Assembly (NCBI GenBank): GCA_028015205.1
Contig: CM051516.1
Location: forward strand, 31,510,230-31,574,229
Direction: 5' to 3'
DNA from: Mytilisepta virgata
Taxonomy: Eukaryota > Mollusca > Bivalvia > Mytilida > Mytilidae
DNA: 64,000 nt
The notes under the pieces were generated by a model. That model was not told the DNA's origin. It made no database searches and saw only the letters and a list, made by a program, of their open reading frames with translations. Numbering within the stretch: the stretch's first letter is position 1; the number at the start of each line of letters is the position of its first letter. Positions 48,603 to 59,450 of this stretch are shown in pieces. A program made the position numbers and the translations under genes.

Positions 48603-49454
48603 ATAAAGACATAAGACGCAATGATTTGTCAGCATGGTTTGCCACAATAATAGTAGCATGGCAGGGTTGAATTCCCATGGTAAAATCATGTTTTTTCTGA
48701 GAAAAACACAATGTGAGATCTGTATTTTGGGCTTGAGAAATTTTTGTAACTGATCATAATTTAATTATTCAAACATGTTCACAACAAGCAATATGCATTA
48801 CTTTGTAATAGGAAATATTTCAGCCTGGTAAAAGTTATTGTGGTATGGCCAAAAAAAAATTGCGCCATGGTGATTGGGATAGCACTATGGTAAAAACATA
48901 TAGTGCTATGTCCGAGAGTACTTATATGGCCTGGGAAGATCACTGTTTATTTATACATGCTGGTAATTCTTGAGTCAAATTGTCAAGCCAGTATGATTTT
49001 ATCTATTTAAATTTCCCATTTATCTTTAATATTTTAAATAAATATTCAGGTTGTATTATCAAACTGTACAAGTTATTTGGTCTTATTTGCGAATGAAAAT
49101 ACACAGTCAGTATAGGTTTTATTTTTGCTCTTTTACTTTAAAATGCTTGACAATGATAACAGCCTAGTCAATTATCTGTTATTTTATTGGATGAAAAAAA
49201 TGCTACTATATTTCTGATGTCTGGAAAACTTCTTTGGTATATACTTTGCTATAGTAGGTCAAAAAAATATTCATATATAACTAAACTCTTATCTTATAAC
49301 AATACAACCATTAATAAACAGATTTTTTAATAAAAATCTATTTGCTAAAAAAATACTTGCTGCATTTGGACAAATTGTAATTTTTTATATCACTTTTTGT
49401 AGGAGTTTTATACATAAATGCACTGTTGCAAGGTTTCAATGTAAATAAACAATA

Positions 49455-49765
49455 ACAAGATGTACTATGAGCAATTGCTAACTAGTGATACCCCGCTTTT
49501 CGATAAGGTAGAAAAATAAATGAAGTCATCAAACAGGAAGTTGACATCCCATTGGTCCAAAAACGTATCCCACGATATGGCGTAAATTTGTCGGATATCA
49601 TTTTTAAAGATAATACTTGTTCAAAATGGAAATTGTGGCCTTTGGTTGGAAAAAGGAGGTGGCCTTTCATGGGAGGTCAAATGCACTATGAATATATGCT
49701 AGGTTTCATATTAAACAAAGAAATGAATGAGAAAAAATCAATTGACTCTAAGACATAATTTTTAT
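49455..49765. other. Possible element fragment with overlapping short frames
   Basis: GATGTACTATGAGCAATTGC then CTAGTGATACCCCGC looks like the left end of another dispersed element. Two open frames overlap on opposite strands (49,552-49,758 plus, 49,482-49,670 minus). Neither has a recognisable motif, so I do not call a gene. The intron around it (48,605-49,450) is AT-rich with nothing seen. Confidence 0.35.
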
Positions 49766-49850
49766 ATGTTTCTCTCTGTGTATGTGCACATGTGTGTGCA
49801 GTTATTCACCAAGTTTCCTGCAAATTGTTATCAATATCTATATAACTTAC

Positions 49851-49983
49851 TTGGGTATATTCCTGATCACTAGGAAAACTACTTCCAAATATTACTACAT
49901 ATTTATTCATTGTGAAGATTTTTTGTTGTAAGATTGTAAGGGCTCCATAATTCTCTGTTAGTAACAAAAGGTACCTGCTCTCA
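49851..49983 (-). CDS. RNF213: RNF213-like exon with ESRYLLLLTENY block (codons 315-359)
   Basis: 133 bp, acceptor ATTTTTGCAG/TGAGAG, donor ACCCAA/GTAAGT, phase 2 to phase 0. It encodes ESRYLLLLTENYGALTILQ, then VVIFGSSFPSDQEYTQ. 'ESRYLL.LT.NY.AL.ILQ' and 'IIFGSSFP.DQEYTQ' are among the most recognisable RNF213 stretches. The second corresponds to the start of the next, degenerate AAA module, which lacks a usual P-loop at this position. Confidence 0.92.
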
Positions 49984-50230
49984 CTGCAAAAATAAATATG
50001 AATTTGATTAAAATCACAAAATAAAGCATTAACTGAGATTTTCATTACTGATTAAGTAGAGTTTCCCATTTTGAAAAATCCCAAACTCTTCAGTTGTGTT
50101 ATATGTTTTCTAAAACTCAATTAGTATCTCTTTATAATTCAATCTTTCATTCTAATACAAGTCTAAATGTTTGTTTTGTTTTTGTCACTAATTCTAACCC
50201 TACAACTATAAATTGTTGGCATTTTAAATA

Positions 50231-51597
50231 CTAGACATTGAACCCGCGCGAGCGCGGGAAAATAAGCATTTTTTTTTGTGGTGGCCATATTGACTTTAAA
50301 AAGTTTTTGCGGCCATGGCATTCGTGGAACAGGAACTCAATGTGGATGTTGTGGCAGGCTTCCCATAAACTTTCCTGTCAAGTAGGTGGTATCAACTGAT
50401 AGTTTCATGTCTATATATGCTGTAGTATTCCAGAATTGGATGTTAATGCAAACTTTAACCAAAGTCAATGAAGCGTGAAATGTAGGTCAACGTGACCTAA
50501 TTGTCATACGGTTGTTCGTTACTACCGAAGATGTATCCACTGATGAAGTAGACTGTATGCCACGTAGAATTACCAAGATGGACCTTAAGGTTCCATCATA
50601 GTCAAAATCTATGACGAAAATACAACCACATAAATTGTCAATATGTTTATGTTACAATAAATTCTGAACTGGAACTTGATGAAAAGCTTTCATTAAATAC
50701 ACATTTCATAATGCATTACCTTTTTCATTCAGAATAAATATGAAAAAGAATATGAATAAACATTTCCTTAGTGACGGATGAATTTTTCAAAAGATGCCGT
50801 GAGTTAAGTAGAGCATATTTTTGGAAAATAATTGTTCCAATTGTTCATTGTCATCATGGGCAGGGCAAGCGAGGCTTAATTTCACAAATAAATCCAATAG
50901 ACGATAAAAGCATTTTTAGTGTGTGGCTGTGTGTGCTGTCCACGTTTATAAAGATGTCCGAGATAAATTTCGTCATTAATGATAAAGATGACCATTTGTT
51001 AAAAATATTTTTATCTATGGCTTACAGGGAATTGTATGGTAGAGATATATTTAGACAGGTCACACGACAAATAATGTAAAAATGGATAAGGTTGGTTTTA
51101 TCACTTTGTGCAAAGTAAACATCCGAGCAATCCAAAAACCAACTAAGTTAGGAATTCCTCTGAACTTTGCCTTACTTCTTCATAATCTTCAAAGTTCATA
51201 ATGTTTATAGTTAGGAGAAATTGCATAATGGTAGAAAAAACAATCCTGAATACATGAAGCGGAAACATCCCACTCGAAGGAGAATGTTTTTAATTTGTTT
51301 TATTCTTCTTCCGTAATTTCAAACAAAAATACATTTAAAATATGTGCATAATTGTTTATTTAAATCAATGTGTTAAAATGATGCATTCGAGAACCTTCTA
51401 AGGGATATGTTGGGAGAATTCATACCGGAAAAGTCCATGCAAATTCCATTTGCACATAAACAAAACTGCAGTTTAAAATTTATAAATGCAGATTGTCAAA
51501 TCCGATAATTACCTTTATAATCTGAACCATACATCGTTTATTTTGAACCACGCGTTTTGCCGCCTATTCGGCTAATTCGTAAATTTAGTATTATAGA
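50231..51597 (-). mobile_element. Non-autonomous Helitron, 1,367 bp, minus strand
   Basis: Read on the minus strand it starts TCTATAATACTAAATTTACG after an A, and ends with the hairpin CCCGCGCTCGCGCGGG (plus-strand 50,243-50,258), eight bases, then CTAG followed by T. A 5' TC, a 3' hairpin about 8-12 bases before CTRR, and insertion between A and T without target duplication define Helitrons. No Rep/helicase frame is present. A 102-codon open frame on the plus strand (50,771-51,079) lies inside. Confidence 0.85.
50771..51079 (+). pseudogene. Unidentified 102-codon frame inside the Helitron
   Basis: I do not recognise this protein. It reads MTDEFFKRCRELSRAYFWK, then VHCHHGQGKRGLISQINPID and MAYRELYGRDIFRQVTRQIM. 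It has a balanced, globular-looking composition rather than repeat-like sequence, and is preceded by ATTTCCTTAG, an acceptor-like string. It may be a gene fragment captured by the Helitron, or chance. No start context or neighbouring exon supports an active gene. Confidence 0.25.
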
Positions 51598-51613
51598 TAT
51601 CCTGATGTCTCAC

Positions 51614-51690
51614 CTTTTTGAATGAATATTTCCAGAAAGACAAGCCTGTATCATTCCAGCTGGTGTGCATAGAGTATTATTTTCACTAGC
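51614..51690 (-). CDS. RNF213: RNF213-like short exon (codons 290-314)
   Basis: 77 bp, acceptor TTTCTTTCAG/GCTAGT (good polypyrimidine tract), donor AAAAAG/GTGAGA, phase 0 to phase 2. It encodes ASENNTLCTPAGMIQACL and SGNIHSK. The segment is weakly conserved in the family (a linker between ATPase modules), so the call rests mainly on splice signals and on exact phase agreement with both neighbours. It sits just left of the Helitron insertion at 50,231-51,597. Confidence 0.75.
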
Positions 51691-52637
51691 CTGAAAGAAA
51701 AAGTACATGAATTATTGCTGTCAATAGCAATTATTTCATTCATATGCTTGCATGGATTCAATTTACCATACTAGAAGAAACTTCTTAGCTCTCAGGTAAC
51801 TCAATGGATATAATTCTGTAATACATGTAGTACCATTTAAGGGTTGTTGCTTCCAAGTTTGGTTTAAAGTATGTCATTGGCTTTGGATGAGATTTTCACT
51901 CAGAAATTTTCTGTACATCCTTCTGTTAAACTATTAAAGATTAGCTGTGGTAGCCATTTTGGTAAGGGAAAGGATGAAGAGATGTTGTTCTAAAAGAGGC
52001 TCACCTACAGATTACAGACTTACAATTTGCTTCCAGTTAGCTAACTTTTCATAATTTTGACAACCACAGTGCACACAGTAGCTTTTAACCACTGTTCCCT
52101 TGATTAAGTACATTTGTATTTTAAAACCAATTAAATATTTTTTCCAGTGGGCTTAATAAATTTTTTTTATAAATAATGTTGACCTGAAGACGGCACATAT
52201 CAAATCAAAACAGACATTTTCAATTAAACTAGAATCTCAGTTGCACTATCATTCTCTATGTTCAACTATGAAATTGGGGTCAAAACCCCATTTGACATGC
52301 AATTGAGACATATCACATAAAAATGAACATATAGGTTGATGTGACTAAAACTTTATCCTAAACTACCTTCACCAAATACTTTAACCTGACGGATGGACAT
52401 GCAGATCAGAAAGCATAATGCCCCCTCTACTATTGTAGGCAGGACATAATTATTGAATAATACAGGTGATTCTTTTTTATTCTATGATAATTTACCCAGT
52501 ATAGGAAGAGGCTTCAAAGTACCTTCACCAAAAACTTTAACCTGATTCGGGATGGATGGATGCACAAACTGAAAAACATAATGCCCCTCTACTATCGTAG
52601 GCAGGGCATAAAAATGTTTATATGTCAAAAAGCTTAC

Positions 52638-52800
52638 CTTCGGATCTTTCAATATAAAGGTTGCCAGATTATAATAAAATATATCCACTGGTTCAACATT
52701 TTCCAATCCACCAAAATTCCTTAGAATAGAATGCTGTAATTGTGGCCAAGTTGGTTCATGCCCAGAACTCAGAACAAATGCATACAACATCTTTACCAAA
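52638..52800 (-). CDS. RNF213: RNF213-like exon (codons 235-289)
   Basis: 163 bp, acceptor TTCTTTTAG/TTTGGT, donor CCGAAG/GTAAGC, phase 2 to phase 0. It encodes LVKMLYAFVLSSGHEPTW, HSILRNFGGLENVEPVDIF and YYNLATFILKDPK. The block 'LRNFGG...VDIF' corresponds to the RNF213 helical segment that closes the AAA4 module. The open frame extends past the donor into the intron for some 50 codons before a stop, so the 3' edge depends on the donor match and phase. Confidence 0.88.
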
Positions 52801-53257
52801 CTAAAAGAATGTATTTTGTATTGATAAAATCAAATGCATTTCAAATTCATTAGTAAATACTGTTTTAACAATTACTAGTTTTGTTACACCAAATAAGGAT
52901 CGATGTTCCATGTCTGAAAAGACCTATCCTGATATTATGCAATAGAAATACAATGTACAATTTGTGCCATCTTTGTTCTTAATGAATAAAATATTTCATT
53001 TAAATATGCCCCTTTTTTCTTTTCCTAAATAGCCTCCACTATTCAAAAGATATTTCTATTAAGTTAGCAATTAATAATCCCTGTTTATCAGCAGTACATA
53101 ACTTTTATGCATAATGATCAAAAATTATTACCATTAAATTTTTCAGTACATAATTTGTAGTAATTGAAAAGAAAAAATGTTTTACATTCAACCATGGACT
53201 TTCTTTTTTATTTCTCTTATCGCTTCTTGATATGAAATGAAAAATGTCTTTATTTTT

Positions 53258-53310
53258 TTTGTTTAGTTGGGGTTTTACGCCATTTTCAGCACATTTAATA
53301 CAGTGATTTA
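53258..53310 (-). mobile_element. SINE 3' fragment, minus strand
   Basis: TTTAGTTGGGGTTTTACGCC followed by ATTTTCAGCACAT is the reverse complement of the tail region of the SINEs at 40,795 and 60,838 (TGTGCTGAAAACGGCG...CCCCAACTAAAC). Only the last ~50 bp remain. The surrounding intron (52,801-53,357) shows nothing else. Confidence 0.65.
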
Positions 53311-53357
53311 TTAATATGTCATACTCTAAATAACTTTTAAATTAACATGATACTTAC

Positions 53358-53495
53358 CTATAAAAATCTCTCAGTCCAAAAAACTCTCTCATTTGAAGGG
53401 AGGCATCTTCAAATAGCTGTAGATATGATCTGGCCATTGATGGTATCATTGGTTTCAAAATATTCAAAACCTTCTTATCAGTGCTACATATACCA
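53358..53495 (-). CDS. RNF213: RNF213-like exon, ATPase small-subdomain region (codons 189-234)
   Basis: 138 bp, acceptor ATCTATAG/TGGTAT, donor TATAG/GTAAGT (strong consensus), phase 2 to phase 2. It encodes GICSTDKKVLN, MIPSMARSYLQLFEDAS and MREFFGLRDFY. EFFGLRDFY is a strongly conserved RNF213 block following the AAA4 core. This exon carries no open frame long enough to be noticed alone. It was found by looking for the sequence that must bridge the sensor exon and the exon at 52,638-52,800. Confidence 0.88.
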
Positions 53496-54326
53496 CTATA
53501 GATAAAAACAATTATATATTTTCAGATAACTCAGATTTCTTCATTATTTTTTTGCTGAATTTTCTTTACTATAGGAAGAATTCATAATTTTTTGCTGAAT
53601 TTTCTATTTACTATGAGAATTCTTCATTCGTTTTTGCTGAATTTTTTATTTGGCCATGAAAAAAATTGTGTTTCTCAGACCTTTTTTTTAAAATTTGGTG
53701 TGGGCAGGTGTTTTTTGGGTTTTTTTTTTGGCTTGGTTGTAAGCATGGTCTGTAAATCTATTATTCATTGTTATTGCATGTGATATTTACACTGAAAAAA
53801 ATTGTTTGTTGTTTCTCCCAGGCACAGGCACAGTTACTTTGGGTTACACAGATTGTTTTTTGTCATGTAAATGTACTTGTACCTCATGACAATGTTGTCG
53901 GACATATTTTTTAAAGAAGACAAGGGGAGATAACTATAATTGATCAAGGTAATACGTTTTACAGATTTCTGAACGAAACAAAATAAGGGGAAAAAAATGC
54001 CAATGCACAACAGTTTCAGACATGGGCAGGGTCTGAGTAACACAATTTTTTTTCATAGCCTTTACTATAGGGAGAATTCCTCATTACTTTTGTCGAATTT
54101 TCTATTTATTATGGGGAGAACACTTGTCTGAAAACAAGACAGAATAAAGCATTATTGAAAGTAAACCACTCAACTCCATCAATACAATATTTAATAACAT
54201 CAAAATTAAGATGAAACTTTCCATTTTCTAATAATGGCTGCCATAAAAACTTAAATGCAAGTTTGACTTCTTGTGAATTTTGATCTTCAGTTTCTAGATT
54301 TCCAGCACAACTCTTAACATGCTTAA

Positions 54327-56377
54327 CTAGAGGCTAAGAGGGCTGAGCTTGTATCGCTTACATGGCATGAAAGCCATTTTTATTAATGTTAACCTCAAAG
54401 CGAGAAGTCACTTCTCCCTATCATTATGAAGTGTGGTAAGCCTTTTAAGAACCAAATTTTTCTTCATCAAGGTCCTTCTACATACTAGTCAGCATATTCT
54501 AAAATTTGGCTGTTCTCCAGAAGATTTTTGCATGTATTTCCCATAGGGTCTTATGTTAAACTAAGTCCTCTGCTGAAGGCCATTTTGAATAAGGGATCGG
54601 CACCAGAGTAACAACACTTGGTAAGCACCTTAAGAGAAACATTCAGACCATATTTGGTTTCAAGCAATTCTGTGGTTCTGTAGATTTTTGTTGTATGTCA
54701 TAGACACTTTCTGTCAAGTTTGGCTCTATTTGGCCAAACGCAGTTTTAGAGAAAAATTTTTTTTTTTAAATCAACCAATCATAAACAAGAATTGCCCATG
54801 GCAGCCATGTTTTTCGCCTGATCTAGACAATGAGGAAACTTTGTAGAAAACCTCCAACAGATGCTTCCTGTCAAGTCTAGTTCCCTTTGGCCCAGCGATT
54901 TCAAAGAAGAAAATAATCAACCGATGAAAGACAAGAACTGCGAATGACAGCTATGTTTGCCTTATCAGGACGACATGAGAAGACTTTGTATAGAACCTCC
55001 CCGTTAGATGCTTTCTGTCAAGTTTCATTCCATTTTGTCAAGCAACTTCAGAGGAGATTTTTTTTATATCAACCAATCAGAAACAAGAACTGCTCATGGC
55101 GGCCATATTTGTATTCTGATCAGGTCAAAATGAGGAAAATTTATAAAGGACCTCTCAGATATGCTTCCTGTCAGGTTTCGTTCCATTTGGGCAACCGATT
55201 TCAGAGGAGAAGATTCTTTTATATAAGACAATCAGAAACAAGAACTGCCAATGGTGACCATATATGTACTCCAATCGGGATGAAATAAAGAAATTTTGTA
55301 AAGAACCTACTATAGATGCTTTCTGTCAAGTTTCGATCTATTTGGGCAAGCAGTTCCAGAGAGAAAAATTTTTTTTTAATCAACCAAGGCCATTTTTTTT
55401 TAATTAGTTGGTTTACGGATCCGCCGACCCGATTTGGCCAATTTGAAGAAAAAAATAAAATTGAAAATTTTGGTTTTTTATTACCGCCGACCCTCTGAAA
55501 TCAGCCATCCAATAAATAAAAATAAATTAAAATCCTTTTAGCATCAAAATTTCAGAAAAGATTATGTTCCAATTCATCTAAAAATAGATTATCTATTAAT
55601 AAAATACTTGTAAACATGATCCCAAAAAAAACCCTATTTATAGCCGTTAGTTGATGCCAATTTCTGAAACAAGTTTTATGAAATGAATTTCCTGTTAGAA
55701 TCCATGCGGCTTTTAAGTTTGTTTTGTATGAATATCTTGATTCTGTAAGATATTGAATCCACTCTTTTTTTTGTTGTCGTAGTTGACGAGTCGGGTCCCT
55801 TTAAAAGGGAATGGTCTACTGAACAAAACCTTTCAAGATAGATGTTCTGACATTTGGGTTTCAAATCATTTGCAACCTTTGTATATTTGGCAATATAACC
55901 AAGATAGTTCAGAAGTACACAATTTTCCCTCTTTTTTTTTCCGACTGACCGACCCTGTTTTTTAAAAAAAAAATTCCGTAAACCAATTAATTAAAAATAA
56001 ATGGCCCAATGAGAAACAAGAATTGCCTAGGGTGGCCAGTTTTTTTGCCCGATCAGGACGAAATGAGGAAATTTTGTAAATAACCTCCCATAGATGCTTT
56101 CTGTCAACTCTCTTTCCATTTGGCCCTGCAGTTTCAGAGGAGAAGATTTTTGAAAACTCAGCCAATCAGAAACAACAATTGCCCATGGTGGCCATGTTTG
56201 TTGCCCGATAGGGACGAAATTAGCAGGACCTTAAATAGATGCTTCATGCCAAATTTAATTTCATTTGGCGCAGTGGTTTCAAAGGAGAAAATTAAAATGT
56301 GAAAAGTTAACGGACGGACGACGGGTGGACAACAGGTGATGACTAAAGCTCACATGGCCTTTGGCCAGGTGAGCTAA
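54327..56377 (+). mobile_element. Family A element carrying an inserted MITE
   Basis: Left end CTAGAGGCTAAGAGGGCTGA. Right end AGCTCACATGGCCTTTGGCC then AGGTGAGCTAA (hairpin). Units contain ACCAATCAGAAACAAGAACT, GCCATGTTTGTTGCCCGATC and TGCTTTCTGTCAAGTTTCG. The MITE at 55,388-56,006 interrupts a unit. Short frames inside are repeat-derived. Confidence 0.78.
55385..56009. mobile_element. GGCC-ended MITE, 619 bp, CAA target duplication
   Basis: 55,388-56,006 has ~32-bp imperfect terminal inverted repeats: GGCCATTTTTTTTTAATTAG plus TTGGTTTACGGA on the left, TCCGTAAACCAATTAATTAA plus ATGGCC on the right. It splits a family A unit (ATCAACCAA / CAATGAGAAAC) with CAA on both sides. Both subterminal regions carry a GCCGACC/GACCGACCC motif. 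No transposase frame. Superfamily uncertain. Confidence 0.75.
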
Positions 56378-56405
56378 AAATCAGCTACAAAACAAAGGAT
56401 TTTAC

Positions 56406-56515
56406 TGTGCACTATCTATTAGCTCTTCTTCATCAGGGACCTCTCTCTGTACCAGAATACCTCTGTTCATCTTGGCAGGATCTAATGCCCAGTTGGATAT
56501 ACCAATAAATGCTAC
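56406..56515 (-). CDS. RNF213: RNF213-like exon with sensor/arginine region (codons 153-188)
   Basis: 110 bp, phase 0 in (GACTTTTAG/GTAGCA), phase 2 out (GCACA/GTAAAA). It encodes VAFIGISNWALDPAKMNRG, then ILVQREVPDEEELIDSA. The ISNWALDPAKMNRG stretch is the region of the AAA+ fold that carries the sensor-1 Asn after the Walker B strand and is nearly invariant in RNF213. The donor was chosen because the alternative reading runs into a TAA at once, and because it gives the phase required by the next exon (CA + T = His, then GICS). Confidence 0.9.
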
Positions 56516-57185
56516 CTAAAAGTCAATTTTTAAAAAAAAAAATCTCAATTTTAACTATTTCTATAGCTGTCTCTAGACATTTTTGTATTTAAAACAGTTG
56601 TGTTTATTTTGGATTTTAAAAATGCTCTTAAACAAATTCAGGTTAATTTTTTCCATTTTTTCCCATCTTTGACAATCCGTGATACTGATGTGATTTAAAG
56701 TTTACATATGCAGTCAAATTTAATTAATTGATTATCTCATTTACGTAGCCAGTATGAAACAATTAATTGCATTCTGCCATAGTAGTATTGCAACAAGTTA
56801 ATTTATTCAAGACATAGCTAATTCGTTCTAAGAAATTGAACTTTGAAACTAGCTGATTTCTTGCAGAACAATCTTATACTTTGGATTGTTATTTTGATTA
56901 ACTTTTTTAACTTTCCGCAAATGTTTGTGATAAAAAAAAAGCAAACTGATTGTTCATGAAACGCTGGCTTACAAAATTTTCAGATTTTTTTTAAAAAGCA
57001 TATAAAGCAAAGGTTAAGAAATAATGCTAACAGAATTTTGTAACACGCTCATTTGTCACAGTTGATTACTTAATGTAGTATAATTTTAATGAATGGAAGT
57101 TCATGAAAAGGTAAAATATTGTGTCAGAACTAGTTAAAATGTTTCAATGAAATATATAAACTGAAGGGTTGATATAATAACATAC

Positions 57186-57248
57186 CTTTTTGTATGGAAG
57201 CGGATTTTCATCATCTGGGCAACCATCTTCAAGTAATGGGTGTAATGT
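57186..57248 (-). CDS. RNF213: RNF213-like short exon after Walker B (codons 132-152)
   Basis: A 63-bp exon of exactly 21 codons, phase 0 at both ends, too short to stand out as an open frame. The acceptor is ATTTTAG/ACATTA and the donor AAAAAG/GTATG. It encodes TLHPLLEDGCPDDENPLPYKK, given here only as one 21-residue block split as TLHPLLEDGC and PDDENPLPYKK. It fits directly between the Walker B exon and the sensor-like exon, as in RNF213. Skipping it would keep the frame but remove part of the ATPase core. Confidence 0.88.
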
Positions 57249-58166
57249 CTAAAATTAAACAGGATTATTTTGGTGTCCCCTATGGATAATAGGAAAATAA
57301 CACTAGAGGCTATAAGGATCCTGTATTGCTCAACTGGATTTACCTTGCCCGCATTCAGCAGAACTCGAAAGATGACTGGTAATTATATTGGTCGATGGCT
57401 GGTGTGAGTTACCAGTAACTAATGCTATCTTATTGCAGCTAACGTTAGTTTCATTTGGCATTGTGGCATCAGACAATAAGTTTTTTTAAGTGAACTTCCC
57501 CATTATGCCCTATAATAAACTACCGTAATAACCCTAATTATTCTACACTTTAAAAAATTCAAGGAAAATTGAAATTTTGATAATTCTTATTTTTCAACAA
57601 TTTCAAAATTGTCAAAGTTACGATCATTGTTATCAGGTAGGTAATTTTAACTTCTTAGGTAAAATAATTACTTTCAGTCCTTACCAAGTTTTTATTTCGT
57701 CTTTCTAAACCATTTAAACCATCTATCTTAATAAATTTGATTGAAACAAGATAGATTTTTAAGTAAATTTTATTGAATTTTCCCTCCTGATTCGAAGTTT
57801 ACTTTTGAGAAGAAAAATACAAAACTAGTTTGGAACGGAACTGCGTATTCACGTTTCTCAGAGAAGTAAATTTCAAAATTTTCAAATGATATGAATAATG
57901 TTTTTACAAACCCTTCATCATTTTTTATTAGACATTTAAATGTTATGGTTACATGTATAATATATTCTAAAAAGACTACAAGACTACAAATGTTGAACAT
58001 GTGTTATAAAAATCATTTGTGAGATGCCTCAAATCCAGATCACATGTTGCATTTTAGTCAACTACATGGCGGGTTGTTTGAAGTTTGCTACTGTTTTCGT
58101 CTTCAGCATTAAAACAACTATTCATTTGAAGGTACAAAAAGATAAATTCATGAAAGCAAAATGAAA

Positions 58167-58660
58167 GTAGAGGCTCACCTGAATTTTACTGTCCACCTTA
58201 AGCATGACTAAAAATCTAAGTGTAACAGTCAATTTGTCTGGTTTTTCAATAGAGTCCTATGTTAAACTAAGTTTGGCTTTGGCAGCCATCTTGGTTGCCA
58301 GTCCAGGTCATCAGACATAATTCTGAAAGAGGACCATCTAAGGATCATTGTTGCCATGTCTGGTTACAATTGTCTTAGTGGTTTCAGACAAGAAGACTTT
58401 TAAATGAATTTTATCATTGGGTCCTATGTAAAACATGGTTGATAGTCTGGGTCATCAGACAAAATTCTGAAAGAGGACTTCCTCAGGACCATTTCTGCCA
58501 AGTCTGGTTCCAATTGGATGAACATTTTTACCCAATGTCTGTTTTGCTCTAAATGCTTTAATTTTTTAGATATAAGACAAAAACTGCAGTTTACCCCAAT
58601 GTTCTATTTTTAGCCATGTCGGCCTTGTTGGTTGGCAGGTGGGGTCATCAGACATATTTT
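58167..58660 (+). mobile_element. Family A fragment nested in the TA MITE
   Basis: Starts TAGAGGCTCACCTGAATTTT and has units with AGAGTCCTATGTTAAACTAA and TTTCAGACAAGAAGACTTTT. There is no right end. A family E element abuts it at 58,661. Confidence 0.65.
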
Positions 58661-59450
58661 TAGTTCACCTCAACGAACTTGAGGGGGACTAATGGGGTAC
58701 CCCCGGCGTCCAGGTCAGCGTGCGCGTCCACAGCCAGTTCTCAATTACTGGTCATATATTTTTGTGTGCAAGTGCATGTTGAAGAGACTGACCATGTGAC
58801 CTAAGATGAAGGTCACTTAACCCATATCACACAGTTGACTGGCTTTTAAGTGTTATGTCAAAAATCAGTTTTAACATTCAAAGTAACCTACAATCATATA
58901 CTTGGTGTGAGGATACATCTCGGGAAGTAACACAGCCTTCCATCAAAATTAAGTCACTCTGACCTACTTATTGTGCTTCATTGACTTGGGTTAAGTTTTA
59001 CATCCAAGTTAAGTTCTCTGATACCAATGGATGTATAATCATATTTATTGGTGTCAGGGTGCATCTAGGGGAGTAACATAGCCTCCCACCAAAATTAGGT
59101 CACTCTGACTTACTTATCACACTTCATTGACTTAGGTTAAGTTTTACGTCCGAGTTCAGTTCTCCGATACCAAGGGATCTACAATCATATTACTTGGTAT
59201 CAGGATGCATCTCGGGAGTAACACAGCCTCCCACCAAAATTAGGTCACTCTGACCGATTTATCGCACTTCATTTACTTAGGTTAAGTTTTATGTCCGAGT
59301 TCAGTTCTCTGATACCAAGGGACCTAAAGTCATATTACTTGGTGTCAGGATGCATCCAGGAAGCAACACAGCCTCCCACTAAAATAAGGTCACTCTGACC
59401 TACCTCTTGCGCTTCATGACTCAGGCTATGTTTTATGTGTGGGTGAACTA
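58661..59450 (+). mobile_element. Family E element with four ~144-bp tandem units
   Basis: Ends are inverted: TAGTTCACCTC at the left and GGGTGAACTA at the right. Near the left end a hairpin (CCTCAACGAACTTGAGGG) is present. Four units of ~144 bp (58,891-59,450) contain GTAACACAGCCTCCCACCAA, TTAGGTCACTCTGAC and CCGAGTTCAGTTCTC. The layout matches families A-C: short inverted ends, tandem core, no coding. Confidence 0.65.

Noticed and set aside
54944..55288. 114-codon plus-strand frame
   Set aside because: It lies wholly in family A units with CAATCAGAAACAAG repeats; it repeats itself and has no domain.
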